Counted from the first letter of the stretch, positions 27,781 through 36,312 are shown. The stretch is 64,000 nt of DNA from Dechloromonas sp. Dech2017 (GCA_009469585.1 SSXW01000017.1:1-64000), one strand, 5' to 3'. Program-made: numbers and translations. Notes: a model not told the origin generated them from the sequence alone.

Positions 27781-28221
27781 ATGAGCCCCAACCTCGCCGC
27801 TTTTCTCCAGCAACACGGCTTCGCCGCCGACAATCTCAGCGCGCCCCAGGCCGATGGCCGCTTCACGCCGCTGATGCGGGCCGCCAAGGAGGGCCGGCTC
27901 GACATCGTCGATGAACTTCTGGTGCTCGGCGTCGATCTCTCGGTGCTCAACGCCGACGGCTGCAACGCGCTGTGGCTGGCTTGCTACAACGGCAGCCACG
28001 CCATTATCGAGCGCCTGATCGACGCCGGCATCGCCATCGACCAGCAGAACGGCAACGGCGCCAGTTGCCTGATGTACGTCGCCTCGAACAGCAAGCCCGA
28101 CCTGGTCAGGCTGCTGCTGGCGCGCGGCGCCAACGCGGCGCTGAAGAATTTCGACGACTTCAGCGCCCTCGACCTGGCGGCCTCGCGCGACTGCCTGAAA
28201 CTGCTGCGCGGCAAGGCCTGA
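27781..28221 (+). CDS. Ankyrin-repeat protein
   Basis: 146 residues with about four ankyrin repeats: DGRFTPLMRAAKEGRLDIVDELL, DGCNALWLACYNGSHAIIERLI, a third at NGASCLMYVASNSKPDLVRLLL and a shorter last one. No signal peptide, so cytoplasmic protein-protein interaction is likely. It is third in line after the sigma54 promoter at 25484, but the palindromic element intervenes. Small ankyrin proteins accompany other proteobacterial nif clusters; no role is known. Confidence 0.82.
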   Translation: MSPNLAAFLQQHGFAADNLSAPQADGRFTPLMRAAKEGRLDIVDELLVLGVDLSVLNADGCNALWLACYNGSHAIIERLIDAGIAIDQQNGNGASCLMYVASNSKPDLVRLLLARGANAALKNFDDFSALDLAASRDCLKLLRGKA

Positions 28222-28266
28222 CGAGCGGCCGCCAGGCGGGGGCGGGCCGGGCGCCCGCCCTTTGCC

Positions 28267-28599
28267 TCAAACGCGCAGCAGGGCCTTGGCCAGGCGCTCG
28301 GACAACTGCTCCTCGACGAACTGCGGCTCGTTGGGCGGGTACAGCGAATCCTCGTGGATCTCGAAGCCGTGCTCGAGGGCCAGGGCCTGGCGCAGGGTGG
28401 CGATCTGCGCCGCCTGGGCGCGCAGTTCGGCGCCGCCGGTCGCGTAGCGCGCCTCGATTAAATCGAGCTCCGGCCCTTCCAGCTGGTTGAAGGCAAGCTC
28501 TGCATGGTTGCCGAAACGCAGCTGCTCACTGACGAAGTCGAGGCGCGGGAAGGCCTAGAGCAGGGCGACGATGTGCGGGCGGTCGATTCTCAGTTTCAT
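28267..28599 (-). pseudogene. Small gene interrupted by an in-frame amber codon
   Basis: The minus strand reads ATG at 28599, MKLRIDRPHIVALL, then TAG at codon 15 (28555-28557), then continues in the same frame for 95 codons to TGA at 28267: AFPRLDFVSEQLRFGNHAEL ... ENEPQ-like PPNEPQFVEEQLSERLAKAL. Composition and codon use after the stop are fully coding, and no ATG/GTG restart is available early in that part. Either a recent nonsense mutation, a sequencing error, or read-through. Family unknown. The acidic/helical tail suggests an interaction protein. Confidence 0.6.
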
Positions 28600-28745
28600 G
28601 GTGTTCCGTGACATTAAAGTCAGAGACACGGTGGCTCTCAGAATCGGCAAGTTATCAAAATTAACTTTGACTGTGGCTTCGTTGGCCAGGCTTCTGGCTG
28701 GGCGACTGCGAATGCTTTATCCAATCACGATGGAAGTACGTCTGC

Positions 28746-29618
28746 CTAACTGATAAGCCGTTGGCCGCCCAAGTTTTCAATGATTTGGATGGCAGGATGA
28801 GGTACTCGCTTATGGGTGGAAATGGCATACCAACTTTCGCTGACCCCTTGTAACGGGCCCAGGGGATGGGCTTGGAACTGCGTCAGGATGTCGGCATGCA
28901 TGGCGGCCGGGGCAGGGAAAAGCCCAAGGCCGCCGCGGCCGAACGTCTTCAACAGTGCACTGTCGCTGAACTCTCCGACGATTTCCGGGCAGATCTCGTG
29001 GCTTTCGAGCCAGGCGTCGATGGCGCCGCGCAATGGATTGTTTCGAGCAGGGAGCAGCATCGGGGCGCCGTCGAGCTGCTGGGGGAATGCCTTGCCAAAT
29101 TGGTCGCACAACGCCGCGCTGCCGAACAGCGAGATACCGACGTTGCCCAGCAGATGCGAATCAAGCTTCAGATTGGCGCGCTGCGGCGCCGACCGGTCGG
29201 CGATGACCAGATCCAGACGGTTGAGTGCCAGTTCGCCCAGCAGGTGTTCGAAGTCGCCCTCGATGCACTCCAGGCGAAGCTTCAGAGGGGGCTGCAGAAC
29301 GATTTCCATCAGCCGAAACGCAATCAGCTTGGGCACTGCATCAGTGATGCCGACCGAGAAGCGCGGCCGGGTGTGTGCGTTTTCGGCCACGGCCTGAAGC
29401 AGCTTGCCGCCGATCTGGAAAATCTGATCGGCATAGACGAGCACGGTTCGGCCCGACTCGGTCAGGACCAGCGATCGTCCTTGCGGAGCGAACAAGGCCT
29501 GGCCGAGCTGGCGTTCGAGCAGACTGAGCTGGGTACTGATGGTCTGCACCGAAAGGCCCAGTCTTTCCCCCGCGCGCGTGATGCTGCCTTCCTTGGCGAC
29601 CGCCCAGAAATACAGCAA
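28746..29618 (-). CDS. LysR-type regulator, NhaR-like
   Basis: A LysR-family regulator whose N-terminal helix-turn-helix reads YFWAVAKEGSITRAGERLGLSVQTISTQLSLLERQLG, close to the NhaR subgroup, followed by a periplasmic-binding-like effector domain. The only standard initiator in frame is TTG at 29618, which would remove part of the first helix. The frame stays open upstream through KIKPDDLNYRHL, typical for this subgroup, back to ATA/ATT codons at 29654/29648. The true start may therefore be a rare codon. It is divergent from a TerB-like/TerC gene set. Confidence 0.8.
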   Translation of the reverse strand: MLYFWAVAKEGSITRAGERLGLSVQTISTQLSLLERQLGQALFAPQGRSLVLTESGRTVLVYADQIFQIGGKLLQAVAENAHTRPRFSVGITDAVPKLIAFRLMEIVLQPPLKLRLECIEGDFEHLLGELALNRLDLVIADRSAPQRANLKLDSHLLGNVGISLFGSAALCDQFGKAFPQQLDGAPMLLPARNNPLRGAIDAWLESHEICPEIVGEFSDSALLKTFGRGGLGLFPAPAAMHADILTQFQAHPLGPLQGVSESWYAISTHKRVPHPAIQIIENLGGQRLIS

Positions 29619-29771
29619 GTGCCGGTAGTTAAGATCGTCAGGTTTAATTTTTATCTTCCATAAAATGGAAACATATTATCGCAAATGTTCTATTTATCGT
29701 TTCAACTGGAACACCTACATTGCCTCCGTGCGCTGTGGATTGCCCCGGCGCCCTGACAAAGGAGAACCACA

Positions 29772-29972
29772 ATGATCACCATCCGCGACTGCGAAGCGTT
29801 TTGCGATGCCGATCCGCGCTGGGTTGGCGAACTGGCCCGCCGCGAGAGCCTGGGCATGGTCCAGGCCTATGCCGAAGCCCACAAGGTGATGACGGGGGCT
29901 GCGGCGCCAGCCAAGCCGTCCCGCACGGCCTCTTCAGCCGAGGTCAAACCCGACTACCCCCGTGCGGCCTGA
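29772..29972 (+). CDS. Small hypothetical protein (66 residues)
   Basis: MITIRDCEAFCDADPRWVGELARRES..., with an Ala/Ser/Pro-rich C-terminus. AAAGGAG lies 8 bp before the ATG, a strong site. No family recognised. It is the first gene of a plus-strand set continuing with the TerB-like and TerC genes, divergent from the LysR regulator that probably controls it. Confidence 0.6.
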   Translation: MITIRDCEAFCDADPRWVGELARRESLGMVQAYAEAHKVMTGAAAPAKPSRTASSAEVKPDYPRAA

Positions 29973-29982
29973 GGAGCGCATC

Positions 29983-30468
29983 ATGATGCGCCTGCAAGCC
30001 GACGAATCCTTTTCCCCGACCTTCAATCATCGGCATCCCATGCGGGCCTACGCGCTCAACAGCCCACGCGCACAGGCGCGGCTGGTCGTGCTTGCCTTGC
30101 TGGCCGACGGCCGGGTCGACGAGCGGGAAGTCGACGCCCTCCACCGCCGGAACATCTTCGCCGACTTGGGGATCAGCCGATCTACCTTCATCGAGGTGCT
30201 CTCCGAGTTTTGCAGCGACGTGGCCGGACAGTTGCCGGTGAGCGAAGGCGGCTATCAACTCACGCATAAGGCCCTGGGAGGCATGCTGGACGAAATCTCC
30301 GACCGGACGGTGCGCGATAAACTGCTGCGGCATATGCTGGCTCTGATCAACTGCGATGGCCATTTGAGCGATGTCGAGAGAGGCTTGATCCGCAATACGC
30401 TCGAGCATTGGCAGCCACGACGGGACGGCGGGAAACGGATGTCTGCAGCTAGGCCGACAATAAGCTAG
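29983..30468 (+). CDS. TerB-like helical protein
   Basis: 161 residues. The pattern [22 protein letters not shown] ... [30 protein letters not shown] resembles the TerB/TerB-like helical fold, including the paired LLxxDG...E motifs that bind metal in TerB. The start at 29983 has GAGGAG upstream. A TerC-family gene follows 25 bp later, which supports the assignment. The TerB and TerC pairing suggests membrane stress or metal handling rather than tellurite itself. Confidence 0.6.
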   Translation: MMRLQADESFSPTFNHRHPMRAYALNSPRAQARLVVLALLADGRVDEREVDALHRRNIFADLGISRSTFIEVLSEFCSDVAGQLPVSEGGYQLTHKALGGMLDEISDRTVRDKLLRHMLALINCDGHLSDVERGLIRNTLEHWQPRRDGGKRMSAARPTIS

Positions 30469-30493
30469 TCTCGGCGCAATCAGGGAGGGGAAT

Positions 30494-31453
30494 TTGGAAA
30501 GCATCGGCAGTCCGGAATTATGGGTGGCCTTCGGGGCGGTAGTCGTGGCCATGCTGGTCATCGATATGTTCGTTGTCGGCGGTGGCAAGGAGCACCGCGT
30601 ATCGTTTCGCGAAGCAGCGACCTGGTCGTTGATCTGGGTGATGGTGTCGATGTTGTTCGCGATGGCGCTCTGGTGGTATCTGGAAGCAAGCGCCGGGCGG
30701 GAAGTCGCCAACCAGAAATCCCTGGAGTTCGTGACCGGATACCTGATCGAGAAGTCGCTGGCGGTCGATAACGTCTTCGTTTGGCTGATGCTGTTTTCCT
30801 TCTTCGGCATCCCGCTGGAACTCCAGAAACGCGTGCTGGTGTTCGGTGTGCTCGGCGCTATCGTGATGCGTACGGTGATGATCTTCGCCGGGGCCTGGTT
30901 GATCACCCAGTTCCACTGGATTCTCTACGTCTTCGGTGCCTTCCTGCTGGTCACTGGCATCAAGATGTGGTGGTTCGCCGATGCCAAACCCGATCTCGAA
31001 AACAACCCGGTTCTCAAATGGTTGCGCGGCCACATGAAGGTGACTGACAGTCTGCACGGCGAGCGATTCTTCGTCATGCAGGATGGCGTGCGGTATGCCA
31101 CGCCGCTCTTTTTCGCGCTGGTCCTGGTGGAAATCTCCGACCTGATTTTCGCCGTTGATTCGATTCCGGCGATTTTTGCCATCACCAGCGATCCGTTCAT
31201 TGTCCTCACTTCCAATGTCTTTGCCATCCTCGGCTTGCGGGCCATGTACTTTCTGTTGGCCGACATGGCCAGTCGCTTCTCGCTGCTCAAATATGGCCTC
31301 GCGGCGGTGCTCGTCTTCATTGGGCTGAAGATGATGTTGATCGACATCTACAAGATTCCGGTCGGGTTCTCGCTCGCCGTGGTGGCCACCTTCATCGGCA
31401 TCTCGATCGGTTTGTCCCTGTGTAGGGAAAGGCTGGAACGTGAGCGCGCTTGA
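30494..31453 (+). CDS. TerC/Alx-family integral membrane protein
   Basis: 319 residues with about nine membrane helices and the TerC acidic motifs in [19 protein letters not shown] and [20 protein letters not shown]. TerC/Alx proteins are linked to manganese export and to metalation of secreted proteins. The TTG start at 30494 is supported by GGGAGGGG upstream. Its 3' end overlaps the PAP2 gene by 14 bp. No yybP-ykoY-type riboswitch is evident in the short leader. Confidence 0.9.
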   Translation: MESIGSPELWVAFGAVVVAMLVIDMFVVGGGKEHRVSFREAATWSLIWVMVSMLFAMALWWYLEASAGREVANQKSLEFVTGYLIEKSLAVDNVFVWLMLFSFFGIPLELQKRVLVFGVLGAIVMRTVMIFAGAWLITQFHWILYVFGAFLLVTGIKMWWFADAKPDLENNPVLKWLRGHMKVTDSLHGERFFVMQDGVRYATPLFFALVLVEISDLIFAVDSIPAIFAITSDPFIVLTSNVFAILGLRAMYFLLADMASRFSLLKYGLAAVLVFIGLKMMLIDIYKIPVGFSLAVVATFIGISIGLSLCRERLERERA

Positions 31454-31970
31454 GAGCATTGACCTCACGCTGCTGGCCTGGATGTACGACTGGCGCCACC
31501 CGGCGCTGAGCCTCGGGATGGGTATCGTGACCTGGCTCGGCTCACTGGCGGTGCTGCTGCCGCTGGCGCTGCTCATCGGCTGGCGTTTGGATGCTCACCG
31601 AGACTGGCGCCATCGGGCGTTTCTTGGGACAGCCATCATTGGGGCGGCCGTTGTTGCCCATGTTCTCAAGTGGGCCATCGACCGGGATCGTCCCGATCTC
31701 TTTCCGAGCCTTGTCGCCATGCCGGCGGATTCCAGTTTCCCAAGCGCCCATGCTCTCCAGGTCACCGCGTTCGTGGCTGCCTGGCTGATTTCGAGTGGTG
31801 GCTGGGGCTCCGTCGGACAGGTCGTCGCCGGGCTGATGCTGGTCGCGGCTGTTTGTTTTTCCCGACTCTACCTGCAGGTGCACTTCCCGACCGACGTGTT
31901 GATTGGCGCACTGGGCGGTTTGCTCTGGGTTTGGATACTGCATCGCCTGCCCGTGTGGCGGAGGGTGTGA
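31440..31970 (+). CDS. PAP2-family membrane phosphatase
   Basis: 176 residues, membrane-bound, with the acid phosphatase triad: KWAIDRDRP (C1), SSFPSAHA (C2) and [12 protein letters not shown] (C3). Likely undecaprenyl-diphosphate or phosphatidic acid phosphatase. The GTG start overlaps terC. Followed in a one-base stop/start overlap by a DgkA-type kinase, so phosphorylation and dephosphorylation of membrane lipids are paired. Confidence 0.9.
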   Translation: MSALESIDLTLLAWMYDWRHPALSLGMGIVTWLGSLAVLLPLALLIGWRLDAHRDWRHRAFLGTAIIGAAVVAHVLKWAIDRDRPDLFPSLVAMPADSSFPSAHALQVTAFVAAWLISSGGWGSVGQVVAGLMLVAAVCFSRLYLQVHFPTDVLIGALGGLLWVWILHRLPVWRRV

Positions 31971-32350
31971 TGCGCCACAAATTCCTGGGCATCGGCGAAC
32001 CTGGCTACCACCCCTGGCGCAAGATCCGGACGGTATTTTCGGGGTTGCGCTATGCCGTCCTCTATGACTGGTCAGTCACCTACAAGCTGATTCTCTCCGC
32101 CGCCGTATTGGCCGGCGCTTTCCTGTTGCGCGCTTGGGTGGACTTCCTGCTGATTCTGGTGGTGACAGCTCTGGTGGTGTTCGCCGAAATCGTAAACAGC
32201 GCGATTGAGGCATTGTGCGACTTCGTCGAGGAACGCCACAACGAAAAGATCAAGATCATCAAGGATATGGCAGCCTCTGCAGTCGGGGTCATACTGTTTG
32301 GGTGGGTGGCCGTCATCGGCGTCGAACTGTGGCGCTGGATTTCAGCCTGA
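31970..32350 (+). CDS. dgkA: Diacylglycerol/undecaprenol kinase (DgkA family)
   Basis: 126 residues with three membrane helices and the DgkA active-site region EIVNSAIEALCDFVEERHNE followed by KIIKDMAASAV. The N-terminus GYHPWRKIRTVFSGLRYAVLYDWSVTYKL is longer than that of E. coli DgkA and resembles the undecaprenol-kinase type. The start overlaps the PAP2 stop. Confidence 0.92.
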   Translation: MRHKFLGIGEPGYHPWRKIRTVFSGLRYAVLYDWSVTYKLILSAAVLAGAFLLRAWVDFLLILVVTALVVFAEIVNSAIEALCDFVEERHNEKIKIIKDMAASAVGVILFGWVAVIGVELWRWISA

Positions 32351-32450
32351 AAATCACGTCCGGCCTCCCCCTGCTGTGCGGATCCTGGAACGGGTCAGTA
32401 CCGAAATGAGCCGGGCTGGGCGGGGGCTGCCGACAAAGCCAGTTTCATGC

Positions 32451-32490
32451 CGCTGCGGTCGACGGCAAAAAAAGCCGAAAAATCAAATCG
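32451..32490 (+). repeat. Copy of the dispersed GGTCGAC/A-tract motif
   Basis: CGCTGCGGTCGACGGCAAAA followed by AAAGCCGAAAAATCAAATCG. It lies 19 bp upstream of a NifA site, as does the copy near the nifV NifA site (15 bp away). Confidence 0.65.
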
Positions 32491-32508
32491 CTGGGCAGCC
32501 GGCCGGGT

Positions 32509-32524
32509 TGTCGGTCTTGCGACA
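32509..32524. promoter_or_regulatory. NifA upstream activator site 1 for the SIR2-like/hemerythrin operon
   Basis: TGTCGGTCTTGCGACA, a match to the extended palindrome TGTCG-N6-CGACA, 140 bp upstream of the -24 box. Confidence 0.85.
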
Positions 32525-32598
32525 GGCGGGCGTCCGGGGTGGTGCACAGTCGACAGTTCTGGCCGGCCCGGAAATGTCGCAGAGCATGCAGGCGGCCT

Positions 32599-32614
32599 TG
32601 TCGCAAAGCCGACA
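32599..32614. promoter_or_regulatory. NifA upstream activator site 2 for the SIR2-like/hemerythrin operon
   Basis: TGTCGCAAAGCCGACA, again with both extended arms, 90 bp after site 1 and about 50 bp upstream of the -24 box. Two sites in tandem suggest strong activation. Confidence 0.85.
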
Positions 32615-32664
32615 CGGTCGCCGCCCGGCGCCCGGAAAGCCGCGCCGTTGCGTGGCCGGCGGTC

Positions 32665-32680
32665 GGGCGTGGAATTTGCT
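32665..32680 (+). promoter_or_regulatory. Probable sigma54 promoter of the SIR2-like/hemerythrin operon
   Basis: GGGCGTGGAATTTGCT has GG and GC separated by exactly 10 bp and a good -12 TTGC, but the -24 box is GGGCG rather than TGGCA. The predicted start near 32691 leaves a 25-nt leader to the ATG at 32716. The two NifA sites upstream support it. Confidence 0.7.
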
Positions 32681-32715
32681 GAAGGGGGCAGGTACCCCAC
32701 TTCCAGGCTATTCCC

Positions 32716-33552
32716 ATGACCCCAGAACTGCGCAGCAAACTGATCGCCGGCCTCAAGGACGGCAGCATCGTTCCCTACCTCGGCGCCGGCGTGCTGGCTG
32801 ATGTCCGGAACGTCGCCAGCGGCGAGCCGATTCCCGCCGACAGCGATTCGCTGATCCTCGCCATGAACGGCGGCAAGCCGATGGCCCCCAAGCTGATGTA
32901 CGAATTCCCGCGCGCCGCCATGAACGTCGAGCTCAAGCGCGGCCGCACCGCCGTCACCCGCTTCCTGACCCAGACCTACGGCGAAACGACCTGGACGCGC
33001 GGCGCCTTCCACGACTGGCTGAAGGAAATCGCCCCGCCCTACGTCATCGACATCAACCGCGACACCCAGCTGCAGGCGTCCTACGCCGACCTGCCGCACA
33101 ACCTGATCGTCGGCGTCGCCCGCATCGGCGGCACCACCTTCCGCTACAAGCTGTATTTCTGGGACGGCAACGCCTACCAGCCGAGCGAGGTGGTCAACCC
33201 GGCGATTCCCGTGCTCTTCAAGCCGATGGGCACGCCGACGCCGGAGCCCAACTACATCGCCTCCGACGCCGACTACGTCGATTTCATCACCGAGCTGATG
33301 GGCGGCTTCTCGATCCCGCCGGCCGTCAAGGAACTGCGCAAGGGCAAGCAATACCTGCTGATGGGCATGCGCCTCAACCGCGACACCGAGCGCATGGTGA
33401 TGTCCGACATGATCTACGGCGCCGCCCAGCCGGCCGGCTGGGTCTTCATCGCCAGCCCGACGGCCAAGGGGCAGCGCTTCTGCAAGAAGATCGGCCTGGA
33501 AATCATCGACGCCGACATTTTCGATTTCATCGGTGCCGCCGTGGCGGCCTGA
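32716..33552 (+). CDS. SIR2-like NAD-binding-fold protein, NifA-controlled
   Basis: 278 residues. The N-terminus, LKDGSIVPYLGAGVLADV, is the Rossmann-type GAG motif of SIR2-like proteins. The middle contains PHNLIVGVARIGGTTFRYKLYFWDGNAY, and the C-terminus LMGMRLNRDTERMVMSDMIYG. The canonical sirtuin catalytic His and zinc cysteines are not evident, so deacetylase activity is not supported; NAD binding or hydrolysis is possible. First gene of an operon with an unknown protein and a hemerythrin, under two NifA sites. Confidence 0.75.
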   Translation: MTPELRSKLIAGLKDGSIVPYLGAGVLADVRNVASGEPIPADSDSLILAMNGGKPMAPKLMYEFPRAAMNVELKRGRTAVTRFLTQTYGETTWTRGAFHDWLKEIAPPYVIDINRDTQLQASYADLPHNLIVGVARIGGTTFRYKLYFWDGNAYQPSEVVNPAIPVLFKPMGTPTPEPNYIASDADYVDFITELMGGFSIPPAVKELRKGKQYLLMGMRLNRDTERMVMSDMIYGAAQPAGWVFIASPTAKGQRFCKKIGLEIIDADIFDFIGAAVAA

Positions 33553-33579
33553 ACCATTCATAAAACGGGAGGAAATACC

Positions 33580-34137
33580 ATGCTGTTGAATCGCTACGAA
33601 CCCTACTTCTTCAATTCCAATTTCCGCGAAGCCGCCCCCGATGCGGCCTGGGAAGCCTACCGCGGCGAACTGGTGCTGATCGAGGGCGAAGTGGCCGACG
33701 CCCAGGGCCGCCGCAAGCCGCCCGTCGCCCTCTTCAAGCAGGCCGTCGTGCTCGCCCAGGGCGACGAACTGAAGCTGATCTCCGGCTCGCTGGAAGAACT
33801 GCAGCACTGGCCGGCCTTCATGGAAAAGTACGGGGCCGACCTCAATCCGGCGACGGTGGCCGTGATGTTCACCGTCAACATCCCCAAGCCCTTCGTGTCC
33901 ACCATCAACGGCGCCACCGTCGCCTTCATCCCGCTCACCGAAGGCCTGTGCTGGAACGAGCTGATCGACCTGGCAGCGCTCGACAAGGGCGATTTCAAGG
34001 GGCAGGGCGCCGCCGAAAAGGTGCTCACCGTATTCGACGCCTTCAAGGGCCACAAGTACAAGTATCCCGAAACCAGCGTCGAGGAAGCCCTGAAGACGAC
34101 CAACAACGCCAAGCGCGAAGTGCACGGCGCCGTCTGA
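33580..34137 (+). CDS. Nif-regulated conserved protein of unknown function
   Basis: 185 residues, MLLNRYEPYFFNSNFREAAPDAAWEAYRG..., beta-rich in the first half (LVLIEGEVADAQGRRKPPVALFKQAVVLAQGDELKLI), with no cysteine motif and no membrane segment. GGGAGG lies 8-9 bp before the ATG. It follows the SIR2-like gene by 27 bp and shares a one-base stop/start overlap with the hemerythrin gene, so the three are one operon. No function can be assigned. Confidence 0.75.
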   Translation: MLLNRYEPYFFNSNFREAAPDAAWEAYRGELVLIEGEVADAQGRRKPPVALFKQAVVLAQGDELKLISGSLEELQHWPAFMEKYGADLNPATVAVMFTVNIPKPFVSTINGATVAFIPLTEGLCWNELIDLAALDKGDFKGQGAAEKVLTVFDAFKGHKYKYPETSVEEALKTTNNAKREVHGAV

Positions 34138-34511
34138 TGCCCTGGCTCGAACAGCAAGCCCTCGGGGTGGCCGAGATGGACGCCACCCACCGGGAATTCG
34201 TCGAGCTGGCCGACGCCCTGATGGTGGCCGGCGACGCCGAGTTCCCGGAGCTTTTCGTCCAGTTGCACGAACACACCGTGCGCCACTTCGAGCACGAGGG
34301 CCAGCTGATGAAGACCTGCCGCTTCCCGGCCACCGGCGAGCACAACAGCGAACACCTGCGCGTGCTCGGCGAACTGGCCTACTTCGCCCGCGGCGTCAAG
34401 GCCGGCCGGCTGGCGGCCGCCAGGGCCTACGCCAGGGCGCTGCCGGCCTGGTTCGCCACCCACCTGGCGACCATGGATGCGGCGCTGGCCGCCTGCCTGA
34501 AGAAAAGCTGA
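34137..34511 (+). CDS. Bacteriohemerythrin, O2-binding
   Basis: 124 residues with the hemerythrin ligand pattern: His in MDATHREFVELAD, HEHTVRHFEHEGQLM, EHNSEHLRVLG, and HLATMD near the end. The di-iron site reversibly binds O2. Its ATG overlaps the previous stop (TGATG). Located in a NifA-type operon, it probably buffers or senses oxygen for nitrogenase, by analogy with bacteriohemerythrins that deliver O2 to respiratory enzymes in methanotrophs. Confidence 0.93.
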   Translation: MPWLEQQALGVAEMDATHREFVELADALMVAGDAEFPELFVQLHEHTVRHFEHEGQLMKTCRFPATGEHNSEHLRVLGELAYFARGVKAGRLAAARAYARALPAWFATHLATMDAALAACLKKS

Positions 34512-34640
34512 CAGGCAACCCGGCTTCCGGCTGCCGGAACTATCGTTCCCCCGGCGGTTCAAATGACTTGTGGGTCGGCCAGTCCGGCAGTTTCGGCTGG
34601 CAGGCCGTGATCTCGTTTCTGCGGAGAAGGGAGGCGTCCA

Positions 34641-35621
34641 ATGAAAACGAACAAGCATCCGGAACGGCGCAAGGGGACGCCAAGGGCCTGGGTGATGCGG
34701 CAGATGCGCCTGCCGCTGATCATCGCCTCGGTATTCTGCTCGATGTCGCATGCCGGCGCCGGCCAGGAGTCTTTCGACAAGCCGACGGTGAACAGCCGCA
34801 AGATGGGTCTCGACATCAAGGTCAAGGGCGACGGCTGGGGTTCGGCCCGGCCGGAAGCGATCGAGAACGTGCTGTACTCGGTGGCCGACGAACTGATGTC
34901 GCGCCTGCCCAACAAGCTCAACAAGCCGATCGTCGTCACCCACACCAAGAGCAACCCGGTCGCCCTCTACGACCGCGGCCCGAACGGCGAATACCTGGTG
35001 CACCTCCACGCCAGTGGACAGAGCTGGCACCTCTACGTTTACGAGTTCGCCCACGAGCTGTGCCACATCCTCTCCAACTACGAGGAACACGTCGGGGCCG
35101 AGACCAAGAAATACAACCAGTGGTTCGAGGAAACCCTGTGCGAGACGGCTTCCCTCTACACCCTGAAGAGCCTCGCAGAAACCTGGGAGAAAACGCCGCC
35201 CAGCCCGGAATTGTCGGCGCGCAGCAAGAACCTGCGGCGCTTTTTCGAGCACCTGGTCGGCGAGGGGCATCGCCAGTTGCCGTCCTATGCGCCGCTCGCC
35301 AGCTGGCTCGAGGAACACAAGGACGACCTGCGCCAGAACCCCTACCTGCGTGAAAAGAACGAGGTGGTCGCCAACCTGCTGCTGCCGCTGTTCCAGAGCA
35401 ATCCGCAGAACTGGGATGCGCTGACCTATCTCAATCTCGACCCGGCCGATGCCCGTAGCAGCCTGGAAGACTACCTGCGCCACTGGTACCAGAACGCGCC
35501 GCTCGAACACAAGCATTTCGTGGCCAGCGTGCTCTCGCTGATGTGGGAAGGCGAGGGCGCGCCACCCAGCCTGGCGACGGGCCGCGACACGGCGGTGCTG
35601 AGCGCGGCGGTGGCCGAATAA
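34641..35621 (+). CDS. Putative secreted zinc metallopeptidase-like protein
   Basis: 326 residues. A cleavable signal lies near residues 20-40 (LPLIIASVFCSMSHAGAG). HELCH within YEFAHELCHIL is an HExxH zinc site, and a downstream Glu in EETLCETASLY could be the third ligand, giving a gluzincin-like pattern. No family recognised. AGGGAGG lies upstream of the ATG. It stands alone between the hemerythrin operon and a small secreted protein gene. Confidence 0.7.
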   Translation: MKTNKHPERRKGTPRAWVMRQMRLPLIIASVFCSMSHAGAGQESFDKPTVNSRKMGLDIKVKGDGWGSARPEAIENVLYSVADELMSRLPNKLNKPIVVTHTKSNPVALYDRGPNGEYLVHLHASGQSWHLYVYEFAHELCHILSNYEEHVGAETKKYNQWFEETLCETASLYTLKSLAETWEKTPPSPELSARSKNLRRFFEHLVGEGHRQLPSYAPLASWLEEHKDDLRQNPYLREKNEVVANLLLPLFQSNPQNWDALTYLNLDPADARSSLEDYLRHWYQNAPLEHKHFVASVLSLMWEGEGAPPSLATGRDTAVLSAAVAE

Positions 35622-35795
35622 GCGGCGGAATAAGCGGCCGAAATATTTTTTGGCAGGGCAGAACTATTTTCATGTCATGCCAGTCAACGCTATACCGCGA
35701 CAGCAAAAACATGCGGCCCCGGTCACCGAGCAAGTGCTGGGACACTGATATACCGAGCGGATTGAGGGAGGAACCTTGACGCAAGGAGACATATC

Positions 35796-36173
35796 ATGAA
35801 ACAAAACCTGTCTTTGAAATCGGGAATCTGCCTGCTGGCACTCGCCTCTTTCAGCATCGGCCCCGTCTCTGCCGCCTCCTTCGACGGCGATCTCTACAAC
35901 GATATCCAGGATCAGCACAAACTGCAGCAATGGACCAGTACCGCCGTGCATGGCGCCCAAGGCCCGATTCGTTCGGACTTCGTCGATGTGCAACCGACGG
36001 CCGCTGACAACTACGACTCGATTTCGCAATATCACGCCAGCCAGAGCTTCGACATGGCTTCTGGCGAATACGGTGCCCAGGGCCGGATCGCTTCCGAATC
36101 CGACATGGTGATGCAGCGCAACCGCGAAGAGTGGCGCAACCTGACCGGTCCGTTCGACGGCAGTGCCGACTGA
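35796..36173 (+). CDS. Small secreted protein
   Basis: 125 residues with a clear signal peptide (GICLLALASFSIGPVSA). The mature part is rich in Asp, Gln and Ser, with two similar segments: STAVHGAQGPIRSDFVDVQ and ASGEYGAQGRIASESDMV, each containing GAQGxI. Function unknown. It is followed by a good rho-independent terminator at 36270-36296. Confidence 0.75.
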   Translation: MKQNLSLKSGICLLALASFSIGPVSAASFDGDLYNDIQDQHKLQQWTSTAVHGAQGPIRSDFVDVQPTAADNYDSISQYHASQSFDMASGEYGAQGRIASESDMVMQRNREEWRNLTGPFDGSAD

Positions 36174-36269
36174 GTTCCGGTCGATAGCGCGGGCTTCAAT
36201 CCTTCGCCGGCGCTGGATGACGAAAAGCGGCAGAGGTGTCGCGACGACCGAGTGAAATCCGGCGCCAAG

Positions 36270-36296
36270 AGGCCAGACAGCGAGTCTGGCCTTTCT
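36270..36296 (+). terminator. Rho-independent terminator
   Basis: A perfect 9-bp stem AGGCCAGAC-AGCGA-GTCTGGCCT followed by TTCTC. It ends the plus-strand transcript of the small secreted protein gene and lies 17 bp from the convergent draG stop. Confidence 0.85.
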
Positions 36297-36312
36297 CGTT
36301 GACCGTGCTGTT

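Noticed and set aside
28555-28557. Pyrrolysine or other recoding at the amber codon
   Set aside because: No pyl genes or stem-loop typical of recoding seen; a nonsense mutation explains the data more simply.
32395-34125. Long minus-strand open frame opposite the SIR2-like operon
   Set aside because: Antisense shadow of two coding genes. The sense frames have start sites, coupling and domain matches.
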